Assembly (NCBI GenBank): GCA_934168205.1 | Contig: CAKPMX010000001.1 | Coordinates: 186,001-250,000 of the forward strand | From: an uncultured Bacilli bacterium | Lineage (GTDB): Bacteria; Bacillota_I; Bacilli_A; RF39; UBA660 | Direction of reading: 5' to 3' | DNA length: 64,000 nucleotides | Part shown: positions 34,267 through 43,842 of the stretch, piece by piece | How positions within the stretch are numbered: position 1 is the first letter of the stretch | Layout: every line of letters begins with the position of its first letter | The notes under the pieces: model-generated | Databases searched by the model: none | What the model saw: the letters and a program-made list of their open reading frames with translations, nothing else | Told to the model about the DNA's origin: nothing | Made by a program: the position numbers and the translations under genes

Positions 34267-34783
34267 TTTGAACTTCATTTTCTAACATAGAATAAATTTT
34301 TTCATTACCAATATATTGTTTAGACATTTCTAAAAACATATCATATTTTTTAAACAAATTATTTTTAACATCAACATCAGCAACTAAATTAACATATTTA
34401 ATATTATCCAATAAATCAGCACATTTAACAATTAAAGCTTCATTACCAAACTTGATACAATTTAAAAACATCTTTCGCGCCTGCTCTAACTTATCAGTTA
34501 TTTTAGAATCAAAAGTTGCTGCTAAAACACATCCAGCAATTTTCTCGCCAAATGAATCACAAATATCTTCATAAGAAATATCAGTATCTTCTAATAAATC
34601 ATGTAATATTCCTGAAATAACAATATCTTTAGAATAACCAAGTTCATAAAGTATTGTACTAACTTTAAAACAGTGAAATAACACAGGCTTAGAATTATGA
34701 CCGGATTCATCTAAATTTCTAGAAACAAAATGTAAAGCCATATCCATTTCTTTTTCCAAATTAACATCCTTCAAACTAAACAA
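34250..34783 (-). CDS. HD-domain hydrolase, SpoT/MESH1-like
   Basis: 177 residues. The HD-domain pattern is HCFKVSTILYE (first His), GILHDLLEDTDISYEDI (His-Asp with the ED that marks ppGpp hydrolases), and later CADLLDNIKYV (final Asp). This resembles the small single-domain (p)ppGpp hydrolases and related nucleotidases. No synthetase domain. It stands last in a set with a membrane protein, a sortase and a surface protein, probably by chance of operon layout. Role in alarmone breakdown is inferred from the motifs. Confidence 0.8.
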   Translation of the reverse strand: MFSLKDVNLEKEMDMALHFVSRNLDESGHNSKPVLFHCFKVSTILYELGYSKDIVISGILHDLLEDTDISYEDICDSFGEKIAGCVLAATFDSKITDKLEQARKMFLNCIKFGNEALIVKCADLLDNIKYVNLVADVDVKNNLFKKYDMFLEMSKQYIGNEKIYSMLENEVQKQKEV

Positions 34784-34822
34784 ATTAAAACCTCCAACAA
34801 AATAAGAGATACAAAATATCTC

Positions 34823-35413
34823 TTACTCCAAAATTTCTATTTTCTCATCGTACTTATTCTTAAAATAATTATATAGCTTATAAAACAAAATAACTATTAT
34901 CCAGATAACAAAAACCAAATTACTTATCTGTACAATTGAAAGAACAAGATTATTACTATATAAAGAAACCTTATCAGCCAAATCCAACTTATACTGACCA
35001 ATAGCAGCAATAAAGTTAAAGAATAAAAAATATATTATTGAAAAAAAGCTAATATCTAAAACCCTTTTATAATATGGCATCTTACTAAAATTAGATATCA
35101 AAATAAATACTAGAGATAAGACAACAATTAAAAAGTATACTACAGTAGATGGAAAATAAATATATTTCATTATAGCCTTAAGTAAATAATCGATTGAATA
35201 AATAGCATAGTCAAAATTTATAACTATAATTACTGCCATAAAAACAATGAAACCTATAACAAAAGACCATTTAACAATTTTATTATTTCTTTTAATATTT
35301 AATATTAAAAATAAACATAGTAGAAGTATAATCAAAAATATTTCTATTCCCATAAAAGATGAAAAAGCATTTTTAAAAACTAATCCTATCTTTTCTATTA
35401 GAGATAAAAACAA
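34823..35413 (-). CDS. Five-helix membrane protein, unknown
   Basis: 196 residues with about five hydrophobic helices (for example IEIFLIILLLCLFLILNI and VVYFLIVVLSLVFILIS) and a charged C-terminus. No family recognised. It begins 21 bases after the sortase stop and precedes the HD gene by 39 bases, so it may be co-transcribed with the surface protein and sortase. A role in surface-protein handling is possible but nothing in its sequence shows it. Confidence 0.6.
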   Translation of the reverse strand: MFLSLIEKIGLVFKNAFSSFMGIEIFLIILLLCLFLILNIKRNNKIVKWSFVIGFIVFMAVIIVINFDYAIYSIDYLLKAIMKYIYFPSTVVYFLIVVLSLVFILISNFSKMPYYKRVLDISFFSIIYFLFFNFIAAIGQYKLDLADKVSLYSNNLVLSIVQISNLVFVIWIIVILFYKLYNYFKNKYDEKIEILE

Positions 35414-35434
35414 AGACTACCACCTCCACACTAA

Positions 35435-36124
35435 CTAAACTAACTCTAAAATATAAACAGTTTGACTTGTAGGATCATTATTTGTACAAGTAATCAAAGT
35501 TAAAGTTGTTCTATCAAAATTTCTAGTAATTGTAACAGAACCTGTTTTTGGAACACTATAAACATTTACTAATTTATATTGATACTTATTACCTTTATAA
35601 GTAACATAAGCACTATTACCTACATCTAATCGGTATAAATAGTTAAAATAACTATTATAAGCATCACCAGAATGAGCCATTAAAATTAAATTTCCATTAG
35701 GAACATCTGGCATTGTAGAACCTTTAACTAATGTAACGTTATACTGAATATCATTATATCTAGAATCAGTACCATGAAACCCTCTTTTTAATCCTATCTT
35801 TGGTATTTCTAAAACTCCTAAATACTTATCATAATTAATAACAGGAGGCTCTTCCGGAGTTGGAGCATTCTGATTATCGTTACTATTAGTAATTTCCACT
35901 TCCGGAGTAGTAACAACAGTCTCTCCTGTTGAATCAGGTATACTATCAGAAATAGCTATTTGCATATCTGAAAAAACACTGTTTTTAATTGCTTTCAGAT
36001 GATTAAAAGATAAAACAACTATTCCTAAAAATACAAGGAAAGAGCCAATTATAAGTAACTGACTCTTTCTAAAACTCTTTTTACTTACTTTCTGATGGTT
36101 TAACATTTGCATAAATAATACCAA
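35435..36124 (-). CDS. Sortase, single-domain, paired with a thioester surface protein
   Basis: Up to 229 residues. One N-terminal membrane helix, an acidic/Pro linker, then a sortase domain: YLGVLEIPKIGLKRG, ILMAHSG with the catalytic His, and LTLITCTNND with the catalytic Cys, followed by an aromatic C-terminus. The active-site Arg is probably in TITRNFDR. It resembles class A/D-type enzymes more than the class B enzyme at 5923. Reading frames overlap the upstream surface protein gene by 44 bases if the first start is used; an ATG at 36109 is an alternative, with no strong ribosome site at either. The neighbouring VPDTG protein is the probable substrate. Confidence 0.85.
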   Translation of the reverse strand: MVLFMQMLNHQKVSKKSFRKSQLLIIGSFLVFLGIVVLSFNHLKAIKNSVFSDMQIAISDSIPDSTGETVVTTPEVEITNSNDNQNAPTPEEPPVINYDKYLGVLEIPKIGLKRGFHGTDSRYNDIQYNVTLVKGSTMPDVPNGNLILMAHSGDAYNSYFNYLYRLDVGNSAYVTYKGNKYQYKLVNVYSVPKTGSVTITRNFDRTTLTLITCTNNDPTSQTVYILELV

Positions 36125-37292
36125 TACCAGATAATAGAACTATCAAACCAATGAAGTAAACAGTTTGAGCAGTAGATAAACCAGTATCAGGAACCTCAGG
36201 AGTATAATTCAAAGGAATCTCTGCACCGGTTTGAACATTATTTGTAACTGTTTGAACAGTTGCAATAGTTTGCGCACCTGTTGCTTTATAATAATTTCCT
36301 TCAAGAGTTGTAAATGAACCAGTAACACTAAACTTAATAGTTTTATTATTTTCATTTACTTTATTAATAGGAACTCTTATATAAAATTTGTCAGTACCGG
36401 ACATATTTGCAAGCTTAGTATCCTCAATCTTATTACCATTTTCATCAACAATAAATGATCCTTCTGGTGCACCCTCTAATTTTATTGAATAACCATTAAA
36501 GTTCTCCGTAGGTGTAGCAACAACAGATATTTGAGCAGTTTGATAATACTTTTCATCAGAAGTTACAGAAATAGTATCTGTTTTATTAACTTTTAATATC
36601 TTGTTAGGCTTATTTCTATGAGCCAAAGCCTCTGTTATTAAAGGCTCAATATATTCATCATAAAAAGTAGAATCTTCAGCAGTAATGTTATTGTTAATTG
36701 CATCATACTTAGTACCATTAACTTTATATCCCATAGTTTCGGCATCAGTACGAATTACTTGAGCAGTTTTAATTTTTTCCATTGTAGCATCATCTAATGA
36801 ATTATTAGGAGCGTTTACCTTGTATAAATATACCCAAATTGCAACTTGTGAAACCCAAGTTTGAACAGCATCATTTATTGAAGCATTAAAGTTATTACCT
36901 TGAGAATCTTTAAAAATCTTGTTTGGCGAAATATTAGCCATTAAGTATAATAAACCGTAATCATTTATCTCTTCTGCTTTATTAAAATTAGTATCAGCTG
37001 CAAAATCAATATTACGTTCCATACAAAATACTGTTACACCAGTAGTAGTCTTATAAGGAAAAACACTAAAACCAGTATTTGTATAAATTTCATTTCCTAT
37101 AGTAGCCGTAGTAAATGTATCTGGCAACTTATTAGTCACTTCCGGTATAGCATAAGATGATTGATTTACACCAACTATTACAATAGCAATAACTGCAATA
37201 ATTGCTAAAGCAAAAGTTCCAAGTATAGACTTAGAGTGTAAAAAGTTTTTATTGTTATTTTGTTTATTATTTTCAATATAAATTTTTTCCAT
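36081..37292 (-). CDS. Thioester-domain cell-wall-anchored surface protein
   Basis: About 403 residues. Signal-anchor helix (about 25-45), then a thioester-type adhesion domain: FCMERNIDF with the Cys and TWVSQVAIWVYLY with the Gln that would form the internal thioester. Beta-rich stalk domain(s) follow, then the sorting signal VPDTG with a hydrophobic stretch and a tail ending in K. Such proteins bind covalently to host or matrix amines. GGGAG six bases before the ATG at 37292 fixes the start; the longer frame from 37346 is not supported. The sortase gene overlaps its end, which makes an enzyme-substrate pair. Confidence 0.85.
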   Translation of the reverse strand: MEKIYIENNKQNNNKNFLHSKSILGTFALAIIAVIAIVIVGVNQSSYAIPEVTNKLPDTFTTATIGNEIYTNTGFSVFPYKTTTGVTVFCMERNIDFAADTNFNKAEEINDYGLLYLMANISPNKIFKDSQGNNFNASINDAVQTWVSQVAIWVYLYKVNAPNNSLDDATMEKIKTAQVIRTDAETMGYKVNGTKYDAINNNITAEDSTFYDEYIEPLITEALAHRNKPNKILKVNKTDTISVTSDEKYYQTAQISVVATPTENFNGYSIKLEGAPEGSFIVDENGNKIEDTKLANMSGTDKFYIRVPINKVNENNKTIKFSVTGSFTTLEGNYYKATGAQTIATVQTVTNNVQTGAEIPLNYTPEVPDTGLSTAQTVYFIGLIVLLSGIGIIYANVKPSESK

Positions 37293-37355
37293 AAAAATCT
37301 CCCTACCTTTATATAAATTATTATACCATAATTTTAATATTTTCAAACTGTTTTT

Positions 37356-38582
37356 TTATTTTATAGTAAAAATCTTATCAAAACAGTTTAAATCAACTTT
37401 CTTATTTAAGTAAACAGTTGCTAAAACGTCTCCCTTTTTAACCGTATCACCAACTAACTTATTTAAATAAATTCCAACTTCATAATCAATCTTAGCTTCT
37501 TTATTAACTCTTCCAGCACCAAGTTGTACTGACAATTTACCTAATTCTAAAGCATCTATCTTTTGAACAACACCAGCTTCTGTAGATTTAATTTCAACAA
37601 CATTATCAGCTAAAGTTAAAGAATCGATTTTACCATGTTGTTCTTTAACGAATTCCAAAAATTTAGCATATGCCTTACCAGATTTAATACTATCAACAAC
37701 TTCTTTATATGCCTCATTATAACTAATATTTTTACCCATACTTACCATTTCACTAGCAAGTTCAACACATAAATCTACTAAGTTATTATTTTTCTCTTTT
37801 CCCTTAAGTACATCCATAGCTTCCATTACTTCAATACTATTTCCTACTGCATGACCTAAAGGTACATTCATATCACTAATTATAGTTCTTACTTCTCTAT
37901 CATAAAACTTACCGATTTTCTTCATTAAGTCACTTAATTTATTAGCTTCTGATTTCTTTTGTAATAAAGCGCCTGAGCCTACTTTTATATCTATTAAAAT
38001 CTTATCAGCACCAGCAGCTATTTTTTTACTCATAATACTTGAAGCAATTAATGGAATTGATGAAACAGTACCAGTAACATCTCTTAAAGCATAAATTGCT
38101 TTATCCATAGGGGCCAAGTCAGCAGTTTGACCAGTAACAACCATACCTATTTTTTTAACCTGATTAAATACTTGATTATCATCTAGTGCTATATTAAAAC
38201 CTTTAATACTTTCCAATTTATCAATAGTGCCACCTGTATAACCTAATCCTCTACCAGACATCTTAATTACTGGAACACCTAAAGAAGCAACTATAGGAGC
38301 AATAATCAAAGTAGTTTTATCACCAACACCACCTGTAGAATGTTTATCAACTTTAATTCCTGGTATCTCTGAAAAATCAAGTATATCTCCAGAATCGATA
38401 AATATCTTAGTTAAAGAAAATATTTCTTCATCAGTCATACCATTAATACAAATAGCCATAAGTAAACTAGACATTTGATAATCCTTAACATCTCCATTTA
38501 AATATCCATTAAAGAAAAATGAAAGTTCTTTATAAGTTAATTCTAATCCTAATCTCTTTTTATTAATAATATCTACTATCAT
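37356..38582 (-). CDS. pdp: Pyrimidine-nucleoside phosphorylase
   Basis: 408 residues of the thymidine/pyrimidine phosphorylase family: the phosphate loop KHSTGGVGDKTTL (about residues 80-92), GRGLGYTGGTIDKLES, and a C-terminal barrel-sandwich domain. It splits thymidine, uridine or deoxyuridine with phosphate. The typical Firmicutes form is Pdp with broad specificity; DeoA is possible. The ATG overlaps the GNAT gene stop by four bases. Confidence 0.92.
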   Translation of the reverse strand: MIVDIINKKRLGLELTYKELSFFFNGYLNGDVKDYQMSSLLMAICINGMTDEEIFSLTKIFIDSGDILDFSEIPGIKVDKHSTGGVGDKTTLIIAPIVASLGVPVIKMSGRGLGYTGGTIDKLESIKGFNIALDDNQVFNQVKKIGMVVTGQTADLAPMDKAIYALRDVTGTVSSIPLIASSIMSKKIAAGADKILIDIKVGSGALLQKKSEANKLSDLMKKIGKFYDREVRTIISDMNVPLGHAVGNSIEVMEAMDVLKGKEKNNNLVDLCVELASEMVSMGKNISYNEAYKEVVDSIKSGKAYAKFLEFVKEQHGKIDSLTLADNVVEIKSTEAGVVQKIDALELGKLSVQLGAGRVNKEAKIDYEVGIYLNKLVGDTVKKGDVLATVYLNKKVDLNCFDKIFTIK

Positions 38583-38986
38583 TGTAAAGTCCTCCTATAA
38601 ATATAAGAATCACGTTTTTCAAAACCAACTTTTTCATATAAATGATGCGCTGCCACTCTATCCTTTCTAGAAGTTAGTTCTATATATAAAGCTTTTTCTT
38701 TTCTAGCAACTTCTAATACTCTTTCCATAAGTAGTTGCCCTAATCCAAGATTTCTATAAGACTTAGCTACACAAACATAATCAACTAAATAGTATGGTCT
38801 ACCTTTAACTAAATCTAAAACTCTAGTAAGAACTAAGTATCCAGCCACTACATCATTAACTACCGCAACATATTCTTTATAGTTATTATCTGGATTAACA
38901 TTAGCTTTAGTAACTCCAAAAGCTTCTTCTAAAATTCTACTGACATCAAAATAATCAGTCATTCTATATTCTCTAACGCCTATCAC
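38579..38986 (-). CDS. GNAT-family N-acetyltransferase
   Basis: 135 residues, a single GNAT domain. The acetyl-CoA site is YVCVAKSYRNLGLGQLLME (motif A with RxxGxG-like RNLGLG), followed by LTSRKDRVAAHHLYEKVGFEKRD typical of motif B. Acceptor unknown. Coupled to pdp by a four-base overlap, although no functional link is evident. Confidence 0.88.
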   Translation of the reverse strand: MIGVREYRMTDYFDVSRILEEAFGVTKANVNPDNNYKEYVAVVNDVVAGYLVLTRVLDLVKGRPYYLVDYVCVAKSYRNLGLGQLLMERVLEVARKEKALYIELTSRKDRVAAHHLYEKVGFEKRDSYIYRRTLQ

Positions 38987-39017
38987 ATTATCACCCTATC
39001 ATAAATATAACACAACT

Positions 39018-39050
39018 TAAAAAAAAATACTAGTTTCCTAGTATTAAATC
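39018..39050 (-). terminator. Terminator after the HD gene
   Basis: Minus-strand AATACTAG and CTAGTATT enclose GAAA, followed by eight or more Ts. Confidence 0.85.
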
Positions 39051-39051
39051 G

Positions 39052-39717
39052 TTATTTTACAAGTATTTTCAAAGTAGTTTTATCCTCAATTTTATCAATT
39101 ACATCAAGTTCAGACTTTGCAAATTTTTCTTTATCAGACAATATATCTTGAATTGTACTTAAATAATTTTTATATTTTTCATCTGGAAAATACATTTTTG
39201 CATATCCGCCTTTTCCATATTTACTTGATAATTTTTTATATGAATAATCAATTACTTGCTCCAAAGAAGGATTCTCATCTTTATGTTTAGCAACTTGAAA
39301 CAAAATAGATCTTTTTAACATATTATGAACAGATATTTCACGATCTGCCGATGAGACTAACTTTCCATAAACACTTCTTGCTTCATATTCAAGAGAAGCT
39401 CTATGATCAACTATTGCATCAGCCATTATATCAATTTGTTCTGCAGTAAAATATTTAGGCATGACCTCATCTTCTTTAAAAATCCTACTAGATACTTCTT
39501 CATGATTATCAGGATCTTCCTTATAGCCAATATCGTGAAAAACAGCAATAACATAAACCATATTTAAATCTACATCTAAATCAAATTCTCTTGCTAATTC
39601 AAAGCTTCTTTCAATAACAAACTCTATATGTTCTCTACCATGACCGGCTATATTAGTATCATATAAAGGTAACACCGATTTTTCAATATACTTTTTTAAA
39701 TCACCATTAATTTTCAT
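39052..39717 (-). CDS. HD-domain phosphohydrolase
   Basis: About 221 residues. The metal-binding residues are HIEFVIERS (His), VFHDIGYKEDPDNHEEVS (His-Asp and second His) and a later Asp in SSADRE. This is the YpgQ/YedJ type of HD hydrolase; substrate unknown, perhaps nucleotides. AGGGTGAT lies just before the ATG at 39717; the GTG nine bases upstream is part of that site and is not used. Confidence 0.85.
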   Translation of the reverse strand: MKINGDLKKYIEKSVLPLYDTNIAGHGREHIEFVIERSFELAREFDLDVDLNMVYVIAVFHDIGYKEDPDNHEEVSSRIFKEDEVMPKYFTAEQIDIMADAIVDHRASLEYEARSVYGKLVSSADREISVHNMLKRSILFQVAKHKDENPSLEQVIDYSYKKLSSKYGKGGYAKMYFPDEKYKNYLSTIQDILSDKEKFAKSELDVIDKIEDKTTLKILVK

Positions 39718-39814
39718 AAATATCACCCTGAAGTGAGTATAACAAAGAAAATATTACAAATCAAGTTCTTAACTATCAGACAACAAGTATCTTAATAATC
39801 TTCACCCAAAAAAG

Positions 39815-39840
39815 CGAAAAGCAGATTACTCTGCCTTATC
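39815..39840 (-). terminator. Terminator after ssb
   Basis: Minus-strand GCAGA and TCTGC enclose GTAA, followed by TTTTCGCTTTTTT; a weak but plausible terminator. Confidence 0.5.
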
Positions 39841-39855
39841 TTACTACGTCAAAAA

Positions 39856-40188
39856 CTACTCCGCTTCTTTTTTTCTACTAGATAGAAACGTTACTTTTTC
39901 CGCAACTATATCCATCAAATATTCTTTCTTTCCCTCCTTTTCCACAACTCTAGACTGTACTCTTCCCTTAACACCAACAATATCACCTTTAGAACAATAG
40001 GAAGCTGTATTCTCTGCAATATTTTCAAAAGCTACACAGTCTATAAAATCAGTATCATAAGTTCCCTCCATATTCTTAAAACTTCTAGGTATAGCTAAAC
40101 TTATATTAGCGATTTTTTTACCATTTTCAGACTTGTTAATCTTAATATTCCTAGTAAGTCTACCAACTAAAACTATTTGATTTAGCAT
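39856..40188 (-). CDS. ssb: Single-stranded DNA-binding protein, short form
   Basis: 110 residues, only the OB-fold: MLNQIVLVGRLTRNI at the start, then TDFIDCVAFENIAENTASYC and GDIVGVKGRVQSR. The acidic C-terminal tail (DDxPF) that recruits repair proteins in the main SSB is missing, as in the competence-type SsbB, so a second full-length ssb is expected elsewhere in the genome. It is monocistronic. Confidence 0.93.
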   Translation of the reverse strand: MLNQIVLVGRLTRNIKINKSENGKKIANISLAIPRSFKNMEGTYDTDFIDCVAFENIAENTASYCSKGDIVGVKGRVQSRVVEKEGKKEYLMDIVAEKVTFLSSRKKEAE

Positions 40189-40267
40189 ATTTCACCTCCC
40201 TTCGAGCGTTATATTATTAAAAGAAAATAAAAAAGACAAATCGCTAAAATTAACATTTCTCAAAATA

Positions 40268-40315
40268 AAACAGCACAAAAAAAGAGATTCATCCATAGAA
40301 AAACTCTTTTTATAA
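40268..40315 (-). terminator. Terminator of the suf operon
   Basis: Minus-strand AAAAAGAG and CTCTTTTT pair around a long loop; it lies 36 bases after the sufB stop. Confidence 0.55.
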
Positions 40316-40350
40316 ATAACACATATATTGAAATAACAACTTTATAAGTA

Positions 40351-41664
40351 TTATAAATTTCTTTTTATTAGTTGATTTAATTCAACAGCATACTCCATTG
40401 GTAACTCTTCTCTAAACTTTTCCAAGAAACCTAAAACAATTAATTCCATAGCTCTCTCTTCAGAAATACCTTTACTCATCATATAGAATAAATTATCATC
40501 ACTTATTTTAGAAACAGTCGCTTCATGTTCAATACTACTACTCAAATTAAAACAAGAATTAACCGGTATTGTATCACTCTTAGAAATATCATCTAAAATC
40601 AAAGTATCACATTTAACATTACCAATACTATTACTAGCTGAAGAATTAATTAAAACCTTACCTCTATAAGTAGCATTTCCACCATTTCTAGCAATACTCT
40701 TAGAAATAATATTACTCTTCGTATTTTTACCAAGATGAATCATTCTAGCACCTGAATCTTGTTCCTGACCTTTTGACGCTACACTAATAGTAATACAAGT
40801 CCCATTAGAATTATCTCCCTTAAGTACACAACATGGATACTTCATTGTAACCTTACTACCTATATTACCATCTATCCATTCCATAGTACCATTCTCATCA
40901 ACCAAAGCTCTTTTAGTAACTAAATTATAAACATTAGGAGCCCAGTTTTGAATAGTTGAATAACGACATTTACTATTCTTACCAACATATATTTCAACAA
41001 CCGCAGCATGTAGAGATGATTCACTATAAGTAGGAGCTGTACATCCTTCTATATAATGTAAATCACTATTATCATCAACAATTATCAAAGTTCTTTCAAA
41101 TTGACCCATGTTCTTACTATTAATTCTAAAATAACTTTGTAATGGCCTATCTAATTTAGTATTCTTAGGTACATAGATGAAACTTCCTCCTGAAAATACT
41201 GCTCCATTTAAAGCCGCAAACTTATTTTCACCAGCATTAACTATTTTACCAAAATACTTTTCTACTAATTCTGGATACTTTTTCATAGCCATTTCAATAG
41301 AAGTAAAAATAACCTTTTTCTTTTCAAGTTCCTCTAACATACTATGATAGATTACTTCACTCTCATATTGAACACCCATACCACCAAGATGTTTTTCACT
41401 TTCTAAAACTCCAAGTGAATCAAGTTCATCAACAACAGGCTTCAATACATTATTCCAGTCACTTTTAATAGTTTCATCTTGTTCATTAGCCTTATAGTAA
41501 ATAATAGAAGAAAAATCTAAATCAATTTCTGGACCAAACTCTGGCATTCCTAATTTTTCAAACTTTTCATAACTATCAAGTCTAAATTTTTTTACCCAGG
41601 AATCTTCTTTTTTTATATTAGAAATTAACTCTACCTTTTCTTTATCTATTCCTTTGATTTCCAT
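40351..41664 (-). CDS. sufB: Fe-S cluster assembly scaffold SufB
   Basis: 437 residues. Core protein of the SufBCD scaffold on which iron-sulfur clusters are made. Typical segments: LDRPLQSYFRINSKNMGQFER, HYIEGCTAP (containing a conserved Cys), and the C-terminal box SIEHEATVSKISDDNLFYMMSRG-like (here MSKGIS), followed by LGFLEKFREELP. Last gene of the suf operon, seven bases after an unknown gene. Slightly shorter than the usual 465. Confidence 0.96.
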   Translation of the reverse strand: MEIKGIDKEKVELISNIKKEDSWVKKFRLDSYEKFEKLGMPEFGPEIDLDFSSIIYYKANEQDETIKSDWNNVLKPVVDELDSLGVLESEKHLGGMGVQYESEVIYHSMLEELEKKKVIFTSIEMAMKKYPELVEKYFGKIVNAGENKFAALNGAVFSGGSFIYVPKNTKLDRPLQSYFRINSKNMGQFERTLIIVDDNSDLHYIEGCTAPTYSESSLHAAVVEIYVGKNSKCRYSTIQNWAPNVYNLVTKRALVDENGTMEWIDGNIGSKVTMKYPCCVLKGDNSNGTCITISVASKGQEQDSGARMIHLGKNTKSNIISKSIARNGGNATYRGKVLINSSASNSIGNVKCDTLILDDISKSDTIPVNSCFNLSSSIEHEATVSKISDDNLFYMMSKGISEERAMELIVLGFLEKFREELPMEYAVELNQLIKRNL

Positions 41665-41671
41665 ATCATCA

Positions 41672-42202
41672 TCAACCTTTTTTTACTTTTTGTATACCTC
41701 TTTCAGCAAAATACTCATTTAATCTTGCATCATCTTTTTTATCTCTATCCATTACTCTTAACATCTTAACAGGATTTCTAAAAGCAAGAAGTCTTTCTTT
41801 CGCAATACTTTCACGATCCATAAAGTATTTATCTGACTTCAAAATATAAGTTTGTAAAGCTTCATAACTTACTTCTGGGCCAAATACTTCTGAAAAATCA
41901 ACATCTGTTAAAACCCAACAAGGTCCAGTCTTTGCTTCTCCTGCAACTAATTCCATTTTAGTACCATAATCATTACCAGCCGAATCGCAACAACCATAAA
42001 ACTTACTTCTTCTTAAAACTAAATCAAAATCATTTAATCCAAACATATTAATATATTTAGTGCCATTAAATACTGGAACATGTTCTTCATCAATTTCATA
42101 CAACAATGCATATGATAACGGACTACCAAATTCAACTCCGTTACAATTCTTATCAAAATATCTAAGTTCAGCCAACCTAATTCCTTCACTTTTGATTTTC
42201 AT
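41672..42202 (-). CDS. Unknown protein encoded inside the suf operon
   Basis: 176 residues with no recognised motif. Segments such as KFYGCCDSAGNDYGTKMELV and GEAKTGPCWVLTDVDFSEV contain three cysteines; the C-terminus is basic. It overlaps sufU by 17 bases and ends seven bases before sufB, so it is translated with them and probably works in iron-sulfur cluster formation or use. It is not SufT, SufA, an A-type carrier or NifU-like by eye. This is a candidate for a new Suf accessory protein. Confidence 0.6.
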   Translation of the reverse strand: MKIKSEGIRLAELRYFDKNCNGVEFGSPLSYALLYEIDEEHVPVFNGTKYINMFGLNDFDLVLRRSKFYGCCDSAGNDYGTKMELVAGEAKTGPCWVLTDVDFSEVFGPEVSYEALQTYILKSDKYFMDRESIAKERLLAFRNPVKMLRVMDRDKKDDARLNEYFAERGIQKVKKG

Positions 42203-42623
42203 TACCTAAACCCTCCAAAATTTTTTCTATTGCCTTATATGGAATAAGAGCACAACCTTTTCTATTAGGTTGCTTACAAACCTCATCATAAACTGTAAGC
42301 TCACCTAGTAAATCCCTATCATATTCTTTTTCGTTTATCATATTTCGGTAATTAGACAAAATTTTTTCAGCTTCCTCAACACTCTTACCTAGTAAACTCC
42401 TGATCATAATAGAAGTTGCTGAAGTACTAATAGCGCAAGCTTCTCCATCAAAACGAATATCTTCAATTTTTCCATCAACAATTTTCATCATTACATCCAA
42501 ATCATCAATACAACTTTCACTATTAGTATTAACTTTAATATAACTATCATCTTCAACTAATCCTCTATTCATAGGATCTTGATAATTATCTAAGATTATC
42601 TCTCTTTTCAAATTGTTATCCAT
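42186..42623 (-). CDS. sufU: Sulfur-transfer/scaffold protein SufU
   Basis: 145 residues. Zinc-dependent sulfur acceptor of SufS in Gram-positives. Features: REIILDNYQDPMNRG at the start, first Cys in SESCIDD, second in GEACAISTSATSIM, third in NRKGCALIPYKA. The family's insert between cysteines is present. It follows sufS by 11 bases and overlaps the next gene. Confidence 0.93.
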   Translation of the reverse strand: MDNNLKREIILDNYQDPMNRGLVEDDSYIKVNTNSESCIDDLDVMMKIVDGKIEDIRFDGEACAISTSATSIMIRSLLGKSVEEAEKILSNYRNMINEKEYDRDLLGELTVYDEVCKQPNRKGCALIPYKAIEKILEGLGNENQK

Positions 42624-42634
42624 GCCAAAACCTC

Positions 42635-43831
42635 CTAAAGTACGATTTTAAAAATATCATGACTATTTTTCAAAGCCTCAACTAATTTTAAAACATCTTC
42701 TTTAGTGTTGTACAAATACATACTAACTCTAACTGTATTCTTAATATTAATTTCATCTTTAAGCATCTTAGCACAATGATTTCCTGCTCTAACATAAATA
42801 TGATAATGATTTAAATATATAGAACTCTCTTGAGCAAAAACACCATCTATATTAAATGCTAATATACCAGACTTTGAATTTTTATTATATAAAACTATAT
42901 TAGGTATCTTTTCTAATTCACTAATTAAGAACTCTTTTAATTCTTGTTCATGTTTCTCAATTTTTTCCATACCTATACTCATTAAATATTCAACAGCTCT
43001 TCTTAAACCAATAACTTCAGCAATAGCTGGAGTACCAGCCTCAAACTTAGTAGGTGCATTTTTTAATTCATAACTATTATCAGCTTCAAATGACTGATTC
43101 ATTCCACCACCGTAGCATAAAGGTTCCATCTCCTGCAACAAATTATACTTTCCTACTAATACTCCAACACCCGTTGGACCAAGCATTTTATGTCCAGAAA
43201 AACTTAAGAAATCCATATTAGCCTTTTTAAAATCAACTTTTAAATGTGGCACACTTTGAGCTCCATCTACACAAAAGTAAATATTCTTATTTTTACATAT
43301 CTCACCAATGGCATAAACGTCTCTAATATCACCAATTACATTAGTAACATGAGCAATTGATATAACCTTTGTTTTATCAGTAATACTATTTTTAACACTA
43401 GAAACAGGTAATGAATAATCATCATCTAAATCCATATATTTAATAACTATCCCAATTTCTTCACTTAACTTTATCCAAGGTAAAACATTAGACGCATGTT
43501 CTGACTTAGTAAGTAAAACTTCATCCCCTGCTTTTAAATGTTTTCTCATAAAACCAAAGACAACCATATTAATAGACATAGTAGTACCAGAAGTAAAAAC
43601 AACTTCATCTGGCGAATTACAATTAATAAATTCTTTTACTACATCTCTTGTCCCATCATATAACTGATTAGTAACAATAGCGGCATCATAATCACCTCTA
43701 TGAATATTAGAAGTATGTTCTTGATAATATTTAACCATGCTATCAACTACACACTTTGGCTTTAATGTTGTAGCTCCATTATCAAAATAAACAATATCTT
43801 CCTTCAACATTGGAAAATCTTCTCTATTCAA
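42635..43831 (-). CDS. sufS: Cysteine desulfurase SufS
   Basis: 398 residues. PLP enzyme that takes sulfur from cysteine. YFDNGATTLKP at the start, the PLP Lys in SFSGHKMLGPTGVG, and the catalytic Cys in VRAGNHCAKM near the C-terminus. Group II (SufS) type. It follows mini-sufD by 11 bases and precedes sufU. Confidence 0.97.
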   Translation of the reverse strand: MNREDFPMLKEDIVYFDNGATTLKPKCVVDSMVKYYQEHTSNIHRGDYDAAIVTNQLYDGTRDVVKEFINCNSPDEVVFTSGTTMSINMVVFGFMRKHLKAGDEVLLTKSEHASNVLPWIKLSEEIGIVIKYMDLDDDYSLPVSSVKNSITDKTKVISIAHVTNVIGDIRDVYAIGEICKNKNIYFCVDGAQSVPHLKVDFKKANMDFLSFSGHKMLGPTGVGVLVGKYNLLQEMEPLCYGGGMNQSFEADNSYELKNAPTKFEAGTPAIAEVIGLRRAVEYLMSIGMEKIEKHEQELKEFLISELEKIPNIVLYNKNSKSGILAFNIDGVFAQESSIYLNHYHIYVRAGNHCAKMLKDEINIKNTVRVSMYLYNTKEDVLKLVEALKNSHDIFKIVL

Positions 43832-43842
43832 AATATCACCTC

